Source: Erpobdella octoculata | Taxonomy: Eukaryota; Annelida; Clitellata; Hirudinida; Erpobdellidae | Direction of reading: 5' to 3' | Length of the DNA stretch: 64,000 nt | Assembly (NCBI GenBank): GCA_963978895.1 | Contig: OZ022242.1 | Coordinates: 14,870,070-14,934,069, forward strand | Shown: positions 1 through 12,500 of the stretch, piece after piece | Numbering within the stretch: the stretch's first letter is position 1 | Layout: every line of letters begins with the position of its first letter | Position numbers and translations under genes: made by a program | Notes under the pieces: model-generated | Databases searched by the model: none | Seen by the model: only the letters and a program-made list of their open reading frames with translations | What the model was told of the DNA's origin: nothing

Positions 1-8
1 TTTAATTC

Positions 9-39
<31 letters not shown>

Positions 40-950
40 CTGTCTGAGACAATTTGGGCGAATTATCATCAAAGCAATGCTTATTACGTCATTAAACCAG
101 TAGTGGTCACCTATTTCAATTCACGGAAACGCTTCAGAGTTGCATATGAAAAAGTAATGTAAATTTCAATAAGATAATATTTACTGCAGCATTATATAAA
201 TTGTTGGTCGAATTGTCGAAATAATGTGAATTTTGTTACAGCTTTAATTTAGGCTCTTTTGCTGGTTGCACCTTAAAACGCACCCTCATGACGTGACTTC
301 CGAGTCGTTTGAAAGTTGTTTCGGACTAAAATTCGAATTTAATTTTAAAAAGTTCTTTGAAGATCCATCAGTTGCAGCTTTAAAGAGATGTATTATTTTC
401 TATTTTTTTAATCTCGTGTGTTATCTTTTGTGACTCGGTTGAGAATCTTTGTAAAGTTTTTGAAGGAGGTGACCAGTTTCCTGATCCAGGAACAAATTGG
501 AGTTTGGTAAATACATTTGAGTTATATTGCCAAATAAGTTGTAGAAATTGGAATAAATACAGCGAAGCGATAAAAACAAATGAGCTTGGTAGTTTCACAA
601 TCGGATATAGTACAATCCTGGTCGATGAGTCAAAAAGTGGGATTAAAACAAAAATGTTTCTCGAGTAGATACTAAATAACTAAATACTATACGAATTTTT
701 ACATCCGGTGCACCTACAGTTTTTGAGTAGCAGTTATTCTAAAAAAAAAACAAATAATATATATATATAGATGTGGATGTGTATGTGTGCGAGTTTTTCT
801 GTATTTTTTAGTACAAATAAACACTTTCAAATACTTTATCGAGCATTGCCCCCCTAAAATAATTGCGCCCCCCACTCATGAAAACCTGACTACAGGCCTG
901 CAAAGAAAAAACAAAATTTAAGTTAACAATTCAAAAAGATTTGTAAATCC
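1..950. other. AT-rich intergenic DNA, no gene seen
   Basis: No ORF here resembles a protein family. A short TA microsatellite lies at about 12-39. The stretch around 840-905, with runs of C and the words ACTACAGGCCTG, looks like a decayed dispersed repeat. I see nothing else to annotate. Confidence 0.6.
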
Positions 951-1276
<326 letters not shown>

Positions 1277-1610
1277 TTAAAACTGCACTGTTTATTTCCA
1301 TTCCTTGATTTAAAACTCGCAAAAAATTTGATGACTTTTTTTTATTTAAAGCCTATTTCGTCTTTCAGTCGTAGCTTTTAGACTTAATTTTTGCGGAATG
1401 TTCGCCTACCATCTTTCAAACCTAATTTTCATCTCCGAGAAAGTTTTTAACTGCGAGAATATTGTTCATACCGTGAACAATTTGTCAAAATTTCCTTTAA
1501 ACTAATTTTAATTAAAATTTTGAGAGCATTTTGTTAAATTGTGTCGTTATATTGCTCAAGGTAAATTTCTATTATTATATATCTTGATATTTTCCGATAT
1601 TGTAGGTACG

Positions 1611-1680
1611 TGGCGTTTTGGCACAGTATGTTTTGGCGCCGTATGTTTTGGTGCAGTATGTTTTGGTTCAGTATGTTTTA
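1611..1680. repeat. 15-bp minisatellite, about four units
   Basis: Four diverged copies of a 15-base unit of the form GNNCAGTATGTTTTG follow one another. No coding signal accompanies them. Confidence 0.8.
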
Positions 1681-1807
1681 TTTAAAATTGGGGGGTTTGG
1701 GGGACCTTTAACACGGCCCTGTCCGTCAACACAGCACAAAAATGTAGATGTTGAAGATTTGCTATAAATTATTCATCAACAATTACATGTGAGACACCGG
1801 TTTTTAT

Positions 1808-2082
1808 TCATCCAATAACTCTACAAGTAGAGTTATGCCATGTCAGATCGACACATACAACCTCAATATTTTCAAAACTTTGAGGAATAATAACGATGTT
1901 ATAATGGATATAATTTTCGATAAACAGGGCAATTCCTTCGCCTTTTGATGGTCTGACACGTCGCACAACACCATAACTTGAAGGACCGACATGTCGGCGG
2001 AACATAGCCACGTTTCAGTAACACAGAAAATGTTTGGATGAAATCTATCAATAGGAAATAAGACATATAATTCAGAAATCAT
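1808..2082 (-). pseudogene. LINE endonuclease fragment, frameshifted
   Basis: Two overlapping minus-strand frames together spell parts of the APE-type endonuclease of a non-LTR retrotransposon of the CR1/L2/Jockey kind. One frame gives PNIFCVTETWLCSADMSVL, close to the TETWL motif of these enzymes. The next frame gives SSYGVVRRVRPSKGEGIALF and then ENIEVVCVDL, matching the usual stretch where a glycine-rich turn precedes a beta strand. The switch of frame near 1980 means the copy is dead. No reverse transcriptase follows, so only a fragment of the 5' half remains. A LINE 3' end sits at 40042-40817, but nothing shows the two belong to the same family. Confidence 0.75.
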
Positions 2083-2383
2083 TCAGATTAAATAGACCTA
2101 AAAGGGCACCAAGGGTGAGCCACACACGTCCTTTGCTACGCTATTCTCTGGAAAATCATGAAAATTTATTGAAAGTGTCGTCATTATGAATTGACATTAA
2201 AATAACTCAAATTCACACCCACAAAACTGAGTGAGAACAATGTCTCGAAATTAGCAAATCTGCGGAAAGATAAACTTGATTGTTCACATCAATGATTTCA
2301 AGCTAACAAACTTCTTCAAGAAAGTAATGGAAAAATACAATTCATTTTATAAATAAAACATTTTATTGAATAAAATAAATTTC

Positions 2384-2500
2384 ATAAATTAAACATTTTT
2401 ATAAATTAAACATTTTATAAATTAAACAATTTATAAATTAAACATTTTATAAATTAAACATTTTATAAATTAAACATTTTATAAATTAAACATTTTATTC
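2384..2500. repeat. 16-bp AT-rich minisatellite
   Basis: About seven copies of ATAAATTAAACATTTT in tandem, with small length changes. No gene is associated. Confidence 0.85.
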
Positions 2501-2909
2501 TATAAACATTAAAAAAGTCAACCAAATAACTAAAGAAAAATTATAAAATAATTAAGATATGTGTGGTTTGTTCGAATTGTTAACACGCTAGAAATAATTG
2601 GTTCTTAATCAGCCTAAAACTGGCCTGTCTTATCCTGGTAGATCACAGCAGTCTTCATTAATTGACAGAGCATAATTTAAGGTTAAGAAACCCACAACGA
2701 ACATTTATAGTACCACGACATATAATAAGAAAGAAGTTAAATATAGATTTATCGAAAATATTATGCACGGAAATAAATCTCTTGATAGAATAATGTAATT
2801 CATCCGCTCATTCAACCAGATTTTCTTTAGTCCATAAATTCACCAGGGACGATCATACAGCAGAGCCACACCTGAGGCTATCTCAGTAACCTCCTTCGGA
2901 TGACCTTAA

Positions 2910-3020
2910 AAAAAATCAATCAATTAAAACCGTTTGTAAAATTATTCAATCAATCAATTAAAACCGTTTGTAAAATTAATCAATCAATAAAAACCGTTTG
3001 TGAAATCAATCAATTCATCG
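2910..3020. repeat. About 33-bp tandem repeat, three units
   Basis: Three successive units carry the words CAATCAAT, TAAAACCGTTTGT and AAAAT. The short ORF across it is only the repeat read through. The following 3165-3310 holds a second, badly decayed tandem pattern built on GGTGATATTGTCC. Confidence 0.75.
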
Positions 3021-3368
3021 ATCGATCAATCATTCGGAAAAAATTTATTCGTGCAGTCATTCAATTAAAACGATTATATACTGCTAATTATTCGAAAGAG
3101 CAGTCCATCAACCAAATGAATATATAAATCATCAATTAAATCAGTCTAGAAAACATGTCACTTGGTTAGATCAGGGTGATATTGTCCAGGGGGATATTTT
3201 TAAGGTGATATTGTCCTAGGAATTTTGTCTCCATGCAGATAATGTCAAGGATTCTATTGTCAATGTAAATATTGTGCGGTAGATATTTTCCGGATAATAT
3301 TTTCCTGATCACTACGTACTTATCCATTAAATTTGAGAAACCTAATTCAAAACCTATCACGAATTAAA

Positions 3369-3934
3369 TTATTTTATTTTCATCATCAACTCACCGGAAA
3401 TGGCAAGATGTGCAAAAACCATTTGACATCTTGCTTCAACCGTTTTGAAGAAAGTTTTTTCTGGTTCACCACGCACGATAACAAAAATGAAATCTCGATC
3501 GTCAACCAGTGGCTTTTCAATCCCTATCTCTTCCATCAGTGTCTTTCCTTCAACGCTAAGAATTCTGGCACCTCCAAAAGTCACTCCAACAACAACGTCA
3601 CCTGATCGTAAAGAATTCACGTAGTGTTTTATCGGGGCCATCAAATTTTCTCTATCCTCATCCTGGTTTCGGGGTTTGATTCTGAAGTTGATAGACCCCC
3701 GGCTGTAGCAGCCTCCTCGACCTGTAAAATAAATTCCAGCTAAGTTGAGTCCTTCTTTATAGTGGTGTGCGTGGTTGGCAGTTGAAAGAATAAGATCGTT
3801 TTCGACCCTAATAAATCCATCTTCGAGAACGTGTTTAAGACTTCCGTGGCAAAATTGATAGAACTCGTCCCACGTCCATCTGGTGGCACTCGATATGTCG
3901 ACCATGCAACTCTCCTGGTTGACGTGTCTTGTAA
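3369..3934 (-). CDS. Candidate exon, ILEI/FAM3-like domain protein (partial)
   Basis: A 178-codon minus-strand ORF that looks like the last exon of a larger gene. Residues about 45-155 resemble the ILEI (FAM3, GG) domain. The run GLNLAGIYF matches the opening beta strand, and IKHYVNSLRSGDVVVGVTF the helix and strand that read FIEFLKAIQDGTIVLMGTY in FAM3. The following KTLMEEIG and DDRDFIFVIVRG match the helix and the conserved L.FRD.WVF strand. FAM3 domains occur in secreted cytokine-like proteins and in glycosyltransferases. The frame stays open upstream of the first Met (3905) to a stop at a possible acceptor, TTTGTTTTTAAG before 3934, so I take the exon start there. No preceding exon was identified within the window (it would lie between 3934 and 9 kb). 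The family call rests on pattern matching by eye, and an unrelated lineage-specific protein is possible. Confidence 0.5.
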
Positions 3935-4500
3935 CTTAAAAACAAATAAAAATTAAACTAAAGATTTAAAAGTAATTAAAAAACATGAAAAAAGCTGAAA
4001 GTTGTTCTAACAAGATCCAATAACGTGTGCTAAAACGTAAAACACAATTTTTTGATGTGCCAGCATTGTTAGTTAAATTCTGTACAAGTCAATTAATTTT
4101 AAGCAATTTATTGAATGTTAAAGTCAATTAATGCTTCAGCAGCTGATTGTCGACCCACACAGCCACCCGTCCTTTAATAGCAGCCGTCGCATCAGCTGAG
4201 CAATTCGGAGTCTCCTTCAAGCACAGTCATTTTTTTACTCCGAAGTAGTTCATCATTTTGTGTTCAATTTGCTCTGATGGTATAATTGTGCCATTTTGAT
4301 GTTGCGATGTCTGGCCAGCTCAGGGTTGTTTGAAGCTGACGCATCTGTCATTTGTCATTTTTAACACGAGTTTATCAAGATCTATCGAACGGGGGAGTTT
4401 AATTGTTTCGCTATTTGGTCACCTTTATTAACAAGTATGATTTTAAAAAGGCAATAAAATAAATTATTGTTGTATAATATATATATATATATAATATATA
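3935..4500. other. Intergenic or intronic DNA, nothing recognised
   Basis: Low-complexity AT-rich sequence upstream of the ILEI-like exon, ending in a TA tract at about 4478-4500. If that exon has partners they may lie in or beyond this stretch, but I could not see one. Confidence 0.5.
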
Positions 4501-4932
<432 letters not shown>

Positions 4933-5088
4933 TAAATAAATTTTTCTATATAATTTAGGTAAGGTAAATATTTTTTAATTTATTTAAATATTACAAGTTA
5001 TTTTGCAATTTTACACTTTCAGCCCTAAAAATAAAGAAAAAGATGGCGCTTCAATCGAAAAATAATAAATAATGAATTTTTTTTAAAT

Positions 5089-5115
5089 CCGTCATTTTTG
5101 ACGGGCTATCTCTAG
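5089..5115 (+). mobile_element. Helitron-like 3' terminus
   Basis: A perfect hairpin CCGTC-ATTTT-TGACGG (5089-5104) is followed at seven to eight bases by CTAG and then T. A short hairpin a few bases before CTRR with an A/T target is the known 3' signature of Helitrons. A matching hairpin with CTAG occurs on minus at about 38862-38890. The 5' end of this copy was not located. Confidence 0.45.
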
Positions 5116-5749
5116 TTGTTAAAGAATCTCATAAGTGTTTGTGCTATCAAATAATTATTTATTCCAAACCTAAAGTGCCTAATTATTTATGCTGAGTTAA
5201 CTTTCTTCCGGTAAAATTTTCTTACTTAATAATGCAATTACTTAGCTTACCTTGGTTTTAACGCCTTAGTTTATTGTTGATCTACCAAACCATATTATTA
5301 ATTCTGTACAGTTTGTGTATTGGTTTGTTTATTTGAAGTACTTCAGGTCGTAGGCGAACACTTCAATGGAATGCCACCAACGCTCAATGCATTAGTAAAC
5401 TTGATCGTTTCTATAATCAGTGTTGGGAATGATTTAAATTAAACAATTTACAAATCACGATTTAAATCACTTTGTGTGATTTTTGAGCTTGATTTAAATT
5501 GAAAAAAATTATACTGATTTGTGACTCTGATTTAAGTCACATTTTGAGCGATTTTGATTTAAAATCAAAAATCATTATCTAGAATCGATATTACGTTTAC
5601 TTATTTAATTATGTTAATACTTTAACACTGCGTTTGATATTTTATGTTGATGTTTGTAAACAAAGTGGCTGGATCCAGTAGTAGTTTGCAGTTGCCAGCA
5701 GTTATAGATGGCAATATCTTTAGCATTATTAATATTAAGAATGAAGATG

Positions 5750-6435
5750 GAAAAGTTCTCGCAAAGTGTTGGAATTTTGTTAACAAAAGAATAAGTGGAA
5801 CACTTCAATCAACCAGTAACTTCATCAGAAATGTCAAGGTGGGTACCGTATAGGCTACAGCACACATTGTTACATAAAGTAGCAGTATTAACTAGCAAGT
5901 TAACAACTTAACACTATATAAATACGATACCATTTTAACCTAACTGATTATTTGATCACTATTTTTAATTTGTTACGATCTTCTGAATGGAAGCCAGTGC
6001 CGAAATAACATAAATATCTGATCCAATGTTGTATTGTATTTGTTTAACTATAGATGGCTCACCCAAGCCTTGTAAAATCTTTTGAAGAACACAGGATGGC
6101 TAAAAGATCAGGAAGCATTAATCAGTCAGAATCAAAAAGGATAAAGATGGAAACGCCAAGTGTTGCCGAATATGTTGATAGCAATCGGGGAAATTAATAA
6201 CGCAAAATCACGTTGACAAGTTGATCATGCAATACATGGTATGTGAAATGTGTCCATTAGAAACAGTTGAGAAGCTAGTTTTTAAAGCACTTGTCGAAGG
6301 TTTGTCTGGTAACAAGAAAGCTATGTGTCGCAAAACGCTTTCGAGTAAACTTGAAGATAAATACACTAAAATGCTGTCTAGCATAACTGAAGAACTGAAA
6401 ACTGACAAGTGGATATCCGCAACTGCTGATACAGT
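5750..6435 (+). pseudogene. hAT transposase remnant (BED finger to start of catalytic domain)
   Basis: Three pieces follow the order of a hAT transposase. At 5752-5838, LAKCWNFVNKRISGTLQSTS and FIRNVK resemble a BED zinc finger, with its first Cys pair partly lost. A probable old intron (GTGGGT after 5838) leads to a piece from 6056 beginning MAHPSLVKSFEEH. After a frameshift near 6195, 6206-6435 encodes YMVCEMCPLETVE, RKTLSSKLEDKY and DKWISATADT, matching the region where hAT proteins read WISATADxWT before the catalytic core. The reading stops there because another element interrupts it. This is dead coding sequence inside hAT-1. Confidence 0.75.
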
Positions 6436-7131
6436 AGAACCTCGCTTATACGATCCCCCCCGTTATACGACTTTAGTGCTTATACGACCTAAAAATTTTG
6501 TACGAATTGAAATTTCCTTACTCTTCCATATTAATCTGTTTCTGTTATGCGACAAACTCCGTAACGCGACCAACGACTTTATTTCTGTGGCATTATTTGC
6601 ATAAATAACTCTATTATGCGACCTGCAGTAAATAAAAGCCCTTGAAATTGATTGTATGTGTAATAAAATTCAGTCGGGTTTTATTAAGCATTAGGTTTAG
6701 TTTATTACTAGAAAAAAAAGCCTGGATGACATCTAAAATATTCTCCGAGTGGCTTAACCGCTTTAACAGCAAATTTAAAAATCGACGTATCGTGTCGATA
6801 ACTGTTCTGCTCATGTAAACATTGATCTCTCAAACATAAAATTTCAATTTCTTCCTAAGAACACCACATCCAAATTGTCATTTAGTAAGTAAACTGGACA
6901 CATCGACAAACGTGAGTTGACACTCCTCGATCAAGTCTGACACCTCCGGTACAATCGGAGTTTGTCGATGTGATATAGCCGTTATTGTCTTAATGTAAGA
7001 TACACGCAACTTCAACGTGCTTGTCGCGTTGGGTTTGTGCTTGACTATTTCACACCGACCGATTTGATCTGATTTTTTTTTTTGGTGTTGTCTTATTGGG
7101 TTTTTTGTCGATGTGTACAGGGCTTTACTGA
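6429..7131. mobile_element. Probable nested insertion inside hAT-1
   Basis: hAT coding similarity ends abruptly at a TA dinucleotide followed by CAGTAGAACCTCGCTTATAC, a terminus of the kind seen in pogo/Tigger elements of the Tc1/mariner superfamily. The opposite end, read on minus from 7131, begins CAGTAAAGCCCTGTACACAT, matching at many positions with mostly transition differences. Inside, CTGKACACATCGACAAA occurs at 6893-6910 and inverted at 7105-7121, with a third inverted copy near 6960, so a smaller palindromic unit may also be present. The flanking TA is not matched on the right, so exact borders are uncertain. Confidence 0.45.
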
Positions 7132-7291
7132 ACAAGTTTCAAGTAGTGATTTACATGATTTAAATACATTTATGTTTGATTTTGATTTAAATCACTTTTC
7201 AGTGACTGATCTTGAGCTGATTTACAAATCCTTTTTGAGTCTGTGATTTGTGATTTTGATTTAATTCATCTTACCCAATACTGTCTATAAT

Positions 7292-8946
7292 TTTTAATAA
7301 CCATTATTAAATGTTTGAACCTTGAAACATTATTTAAAACAGATTCGTGCTTGAAATATTAATTTAAAATGTTATTATATTTTAATAAAACTAAATAGTG
7401 ACTATTACATGCTTATACTTTAGTTTTAAAACTTTTAGAACAAGATGTCGACATAAATCTATGAACAGCTTTTAAATTAAAAAAAATTTAAAATCTTGAA
7501 CAATTACTTTTGTCAATTATATTTAATTCAAACTTCAACGAATATATAAAACGGTACTTAATGCTCTTGTAAGCATCATTTCCCCTGGAGAGGTCAATAA
7601 CACTTTCAACAGCATGAATGTGGTGAACCGAAAGTGGAGTTGTCTTGATGGATTAGTAACTATTAACTAGTGCAACAAGCTGCAAATACTTAACCAAGAA
7701 CAAGTATATTCCTGTTGCTAATTGATAAAAACGTAATAGACTTGTTTGTAACAATATTTTAGAGTCTTTAACGTTAGCAAATATCAAAACAGTTTAACTA
7801 ATTATTTTCTGATAATCACTTGATTTCTAGTTATTTACGCTTCTAAGTTGTTTTCAATCATGCAAATTTAATAAATTTATAGATATCAATGCATAACATT
7901 TGTTTTATTTCAATAAAAGTAAACCATTCCGAAGCAGTATTGGTCCAGTCTAGATGGATTATTTCTTTTTAGATAATACAAACTACCACCCGTGCATAAC
8001 AATTGAAATTGAGCCAAATAATGTTTCTATTATGATATCAACTAGAGAGCGATACTTCTTATACGCATAAACAATGTTTATTTCCACATTTTATGTTTAG
8101 ATGGTTTCGTCGAATCTCACTCAATCTCACGCAGTAGTGTTATCAGAGCAGCAAAAAAGCTGCAATTTTAGTTAAAAAATTATTAACAGACAATATCTTA
8201 AATAGTCAGTATAATAACAATTAGCCGGAGATTTACTCATATTAATGTAAGCAAGTATCAAAAAAGAAGTTGTCTCTCAACAAACAAGCTTCACTGAGAG
8301 CGATGGTTTTGCAAAGCTTTTGCTCTCGTTCAGCCCAATCAAGGCAAAAATGCTGCAGAAACAAATCCTTCTCCTCACACACCCGCTCACTCGTAACATT
8401 CCAACACCGGCGCCCGAGGTTTATCTAATAGATCCACCGACAGTTATACATTCAAAATGATGAAGATGATAATGATGATCACTTGCATTTGTGCAAAAAT
8501 AGGAGTAACCCCCTAACTGGGGTACAACCGGGTTCACATAGGGATTGCAGCTATTTCATAGTTAAATGAAATTTAGTATTTGCTTCTAGAAGTTCATCAC
8601 AAGCTCTTTTTTCAAATAAGGAATTGTAATTAACATGTTGCTAGCGAATATTTTGCTTAATTGAAATAACGAGAAAACTGGAAAATAATTACGATGCACT
8701 CATGGTCCGGGAAAAAAACGTAAATACTTCTTTCTCTCTTTCTTTTTTTCTCTTTCTCCCTTTCTCCCTTTCTCATTTTTTTCTTTTCTTTTTCTTTCTC
8801 TTACACACTTTTTTTCTATCACCCCCTCTCTTTCTTTCTCCGTCTACACACATACATCCTGAAACACATTTACACACACACACACATAAAGAAAGAAACT
8901 GGAAAAGACGAAAACCATGTTGAAAGCCACTAGTAGGTGTATGAGA
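7292..8946. other. Intergenic DNA upstream of the filamin gene
   Basis: No exon recognised. 8715-8840 is a long pyrimidine-rich tract of CTTT/CTCC words and 8868-8888 a CA run. The short ORFs here are low-complexity readings. Confidence 0.6.
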
Positions 8947-9054
8947 TATAAAACAACAAAGAGTTCGACGTTAAAAAGCAGTGCAAAACTCTTGCGTTGT
9001 TCCCGCTACAGCAGGTCCGAGATACTTGGATAGAAACTGTTCGTCTCAGACAAA
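8947..9054 (+). promoter_or_regulatory. Candidate promoter and 5' non-coding exon of the filamin gene
   Basis: TATAAAAC at 8947-8954 would place a start near 8977. The sequence then runs about 75 bases without an ATG to a good donor, AAA|GTAAGA, at 9055. The next recognisable exon begins at 9508 exactly with ATG after an AG. If this is a real first exon, transcription starting here would give a short filamin with no actin-binding domain. The evidence is only motif spacing; no transcript data are available. Confidence 0.4.
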
Positions 9055-9507
9055 GTAAGAAGTACACGTGTTCTATTTTTATTGGATGATTGAAAAGGCA
9101 ATTATTTTGTGTTGTATTATTTTAAAATTTAAATAATGACATTTTATTTTATGTAGCTCTTCGTATGATACTACAACACTTTGTTGATGAATGTTTAGTA
9201 TGGTTTCTAGCGAGTTTAAATCTTTGAATTAATGCCTATGTAGAAATTTTGAAAAATGCACTTCAAAATTTAAGCCAGACATATTTTTTTACAAAAAGCA
9301 TTCTGAAATGAACAAGTTTATAATATAGATTTGATTAAGATCAAAACTCTGCAAAAACGTTTTTATTTATTTGGACTGGATTTGAAATATTCGTGTATGT
9401 ATGAACATCAACATGCCATCACAAAACCGCTCACACGCAAACAATCCGTATCATAAAAATGTTTTATTCATTATAAAATAAAAATAAATAAATTTTATCT
9501 TTCCAAG

Positions 9508-12500
9508 ATGGCTCCTCCATCTCCTGCAACCAAGGTGTCAACCAATAGCGACGGTTCAGTGACCGTGAACTACACACCTGTACAGAGTGGTGTGCACGAC
9601 ATCAACATTACATTCAATGAGAAAAACGTTTCGGGTAAATTGAATAAACCTTTTAATTAGATAATTTAAAATTATTTGAAAAAAATAATACAAAAAGTAA
9701 TTGTTTTGAATAATAATTAAAAAAGAATGAAATAAAAAATCCTGATCGGGTTCATTGGGTGCCCCTTCAATGTTGTTGACGAACCAACCTGAACTGATAT
9801 TACTCTTGTAATCTTTTTCTTAAAATCTCTCTAAAATAATTTTTATTTATGAAATTAAAAAAGAAAGAACTGATTAGTAAAAAAAAATTTTATGAAAAAT
9901 ATTGGGGTTATTAAATACACCGGTTTGAGTGCGTTGTTAGATACATCCACTGTTCCAGCCCGGTTGAACCACACGTATTGATGGGATGAGTTGGTTTGAG
10001 TTGATTGAGTTAAACAACACCTCAGTTTCATATTTTCTAACCAATTTTTAATGGATTGATTGAGTCGATACAACGAATTTATTTACCAACAAACTTTTTT
10101 ATTTAATAAAATCTTCATGTGATTGTTTCAATCATTGAAGCTGCAACTGCACAAACTCCTTGCACTGCAACAACCATATCAATGCTGACATAATACAACT
10201 GCCTCTTAGCAACAAACTCTACTACAAAACAACGCATCATTCAAATACACCAACTGCGTTAGTCTTTTCTTCAAGAAACCTGACTCCGTCGAAGAATTAA
10301 ACAGAATGGCATTCCAAACGATCATTCCTATTTGATTTGCTTGTATTTTCATGAAAACTTGAAACTTGAAATTTTCTTAGTTTTAAATAAAAATATAAAT
10401 TACTTTAAGAAACTGCACCAAATAATATTTTATTATAAATCATAGCAAAGAGTTATGATGACATACAAATGTAGATATAATACCTGTCACCTGTTTAATA
10501 TCAATTTAATTGTTTATCTGTATTTCTAATTTATTGTATCATATGCTGTGTGCTAGTTGACAGATTTACAACAAATTGTTATACAGTAAAACGATTTACT
10601 ATCACACAATTTCCACTTTGATGACCTTGTTTTCTTGACCATTAAAGAACCGAAGATGAAATTTATTTAAATATTCCTGCATCTCTACAAACAGGCATTT
10701 CTCGACCTTTAATTCCATCATGTAATCTGTACATATACGTCCAAACATATAAAAAGTAGTAAAATAATAGAAAACCAATGATTCTGAAATTTAAGATATT
10801 ACAATCATGTCTATTTATCGTATGACGTTTAAAACAAATAGCATCTGTTCGTAGCGTTCATTTGTTCGTGGTGTTCATCTGTTTGTGGTGTTCATCTGTT
10901 CGTGTTGTTCATCTGCTCTTGGCGTTCATACGTTCGTTGGATCTTCATCCACAAACCGATTCTTTTCAATCTTCTCACGAAGCCACTTCAAACAAATGCT
11001 CATGCCAATCAAAACACGACCAGTCCCTGCTTAGAGATTATATTTTGTAGATCATAATATGAACGCTTGTTTGTGAACATTCATCAAACAAGATAATATT
11101 GCTAATCAAGTTAAATATGTATGTTGAAACACCAAACGTGATCACAAAATCTACTAATTAACAACTATTTTAGGAATTTCTGTTTTCATCTTTTTATTTG
11201 AGCTACTCAAAAAACTGAAAATAAGCAAAATGTCGAATGAATATCTTTCTGATGAATAAAATGCAATTTTCCAAGTTTGTTTGTTCAGCTCATTGAAACT
11301 CAAAACCGAGTTTTCTCCAAAAATATTATTTTGCACCCGCAAGCATTCGTTGAATTTTGTTTTAGAATTAGTCAGGGAAATTTTTCCAGAAAAATATAAA
11401 TCTGGAAAACCTTGAGCGAGTAAGGTTCCATGTGTGTAATATTCATAATTTTTCGTGGAAAGTTGCAATAGAAGTGAAATTAGGTACCTAACAGGTATTC
11501 AAAGAAGTTGTTAACTTGAAATTAGTTGGAAATTCGTTATTTCTAACTGAATTAGTTAACGGGATTTAGTTTATAGCAGTTGTACGCTGTTTCGCTAATG
11601 TGGATTTTTAGGAACAATTTTATTTACTTCCTACACAGAGTTTTAACGCTAGAGCAGTTTTTGCTGATAAGAAATGCAATAATTTATTTAATTAATGTTT
11701 TGAACTGGCCTGTTGTTGCCCGGAGTTTTTAAAGGGTTTTCTATCGTTTTACACATAAAAATTAAAAATGTTTAATGAAAAATGATTTTTTTGAATGTTT
11801 TATAATTTAAAAAATATTTCGATTATCGTTTTTCTATTTTTATATCAGGATCACCACTTCGTCTGAATGTCGACCACCATACCAAGCACACTGTTGCGGC
11901 ATACGGGGAAGGACTGAACCAGGGCAAGAGTGGGGAGCCCTTGGAGTTTTTCGTAACAGGAAGTGCAAGTGAGTGCATCAACAAATTGAATTTAGAAAAA
12001 ATGATGAAAAGTAACTAAAACATTTATTGAAAGTAAGTAAAAAATATTTACTGAAGACAAACATTTTTCATCGAAAATCATGTTTTTTTAGAATTCTAAT
12101 ATACTTTTAAAAATCACCATTTTTATATTAATTTGTTGAAGATATTGATTCATCATTTAGTTTACAAAGTTAAACAAATTAATGCGGATATATCTACTCA
12201 AAATTGTTGTTAATGAAAAAGTTTGTAAAAGTTGGATTAAAAGAAACAAAAAAAGCCCGGGTGATAACTGTAATTATCAATACATATGGTAACTGTAATT
12301 ATCAATACAGGTGATAACTGTAATTATCAATACATATGGTAACTGTAATTATCAATACAGGTGATAACTGTAATTATCAATACAGGTGATATTGACGTCA
12401 AGATAGACGGAGCAGGAAAAGTGGACATTGTCAATAAAGAAGACCAGCACGGGAAATTGCGATTTGAGTACGTTGCAGTCAATCCAGGTGAATACAACGT

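Larger units (their letters stand above)
5410..7291. mobile_element. hAT-family transposon, with 8-bp target duplications (hAT-1)
   Basis: The element proper is 5418-7283 (1,866 bases). Its left end CAGTGTTGGGAATGATTTAA is mirrored by the right end, which reads CAGTATTGGGTAAGATGAAT on the other strand. The flanks 5410-5417 and 7284-7291 are identical, TCTATAAT, a perfect 8-bp target duplication as hAT elements make. Subterminal regions (5430-5580 and 7140-7270) are packed with copies of GATTTAAAT, typical of hAT transposase-binding arrays. The interior keeps broken hAT coding sequence (5750-6435) and then unrelated sequence that looks like a nested insertion (6429-7131). It cannot make an intact transposase. 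Confidence 0.9.

Noticed and set aside
2750..3130. 75-codon plus ORF of Ile/Asn/Gln repeats
   Set aside because: Reading of the 33-base tandem repeat.
6878..7135. 85-codon minus ORF MFSKALYTSTKNPIRQHQ
   Set aside because: Lies across the nested inverted repeats in hAT-1; no transposase or host protein match.
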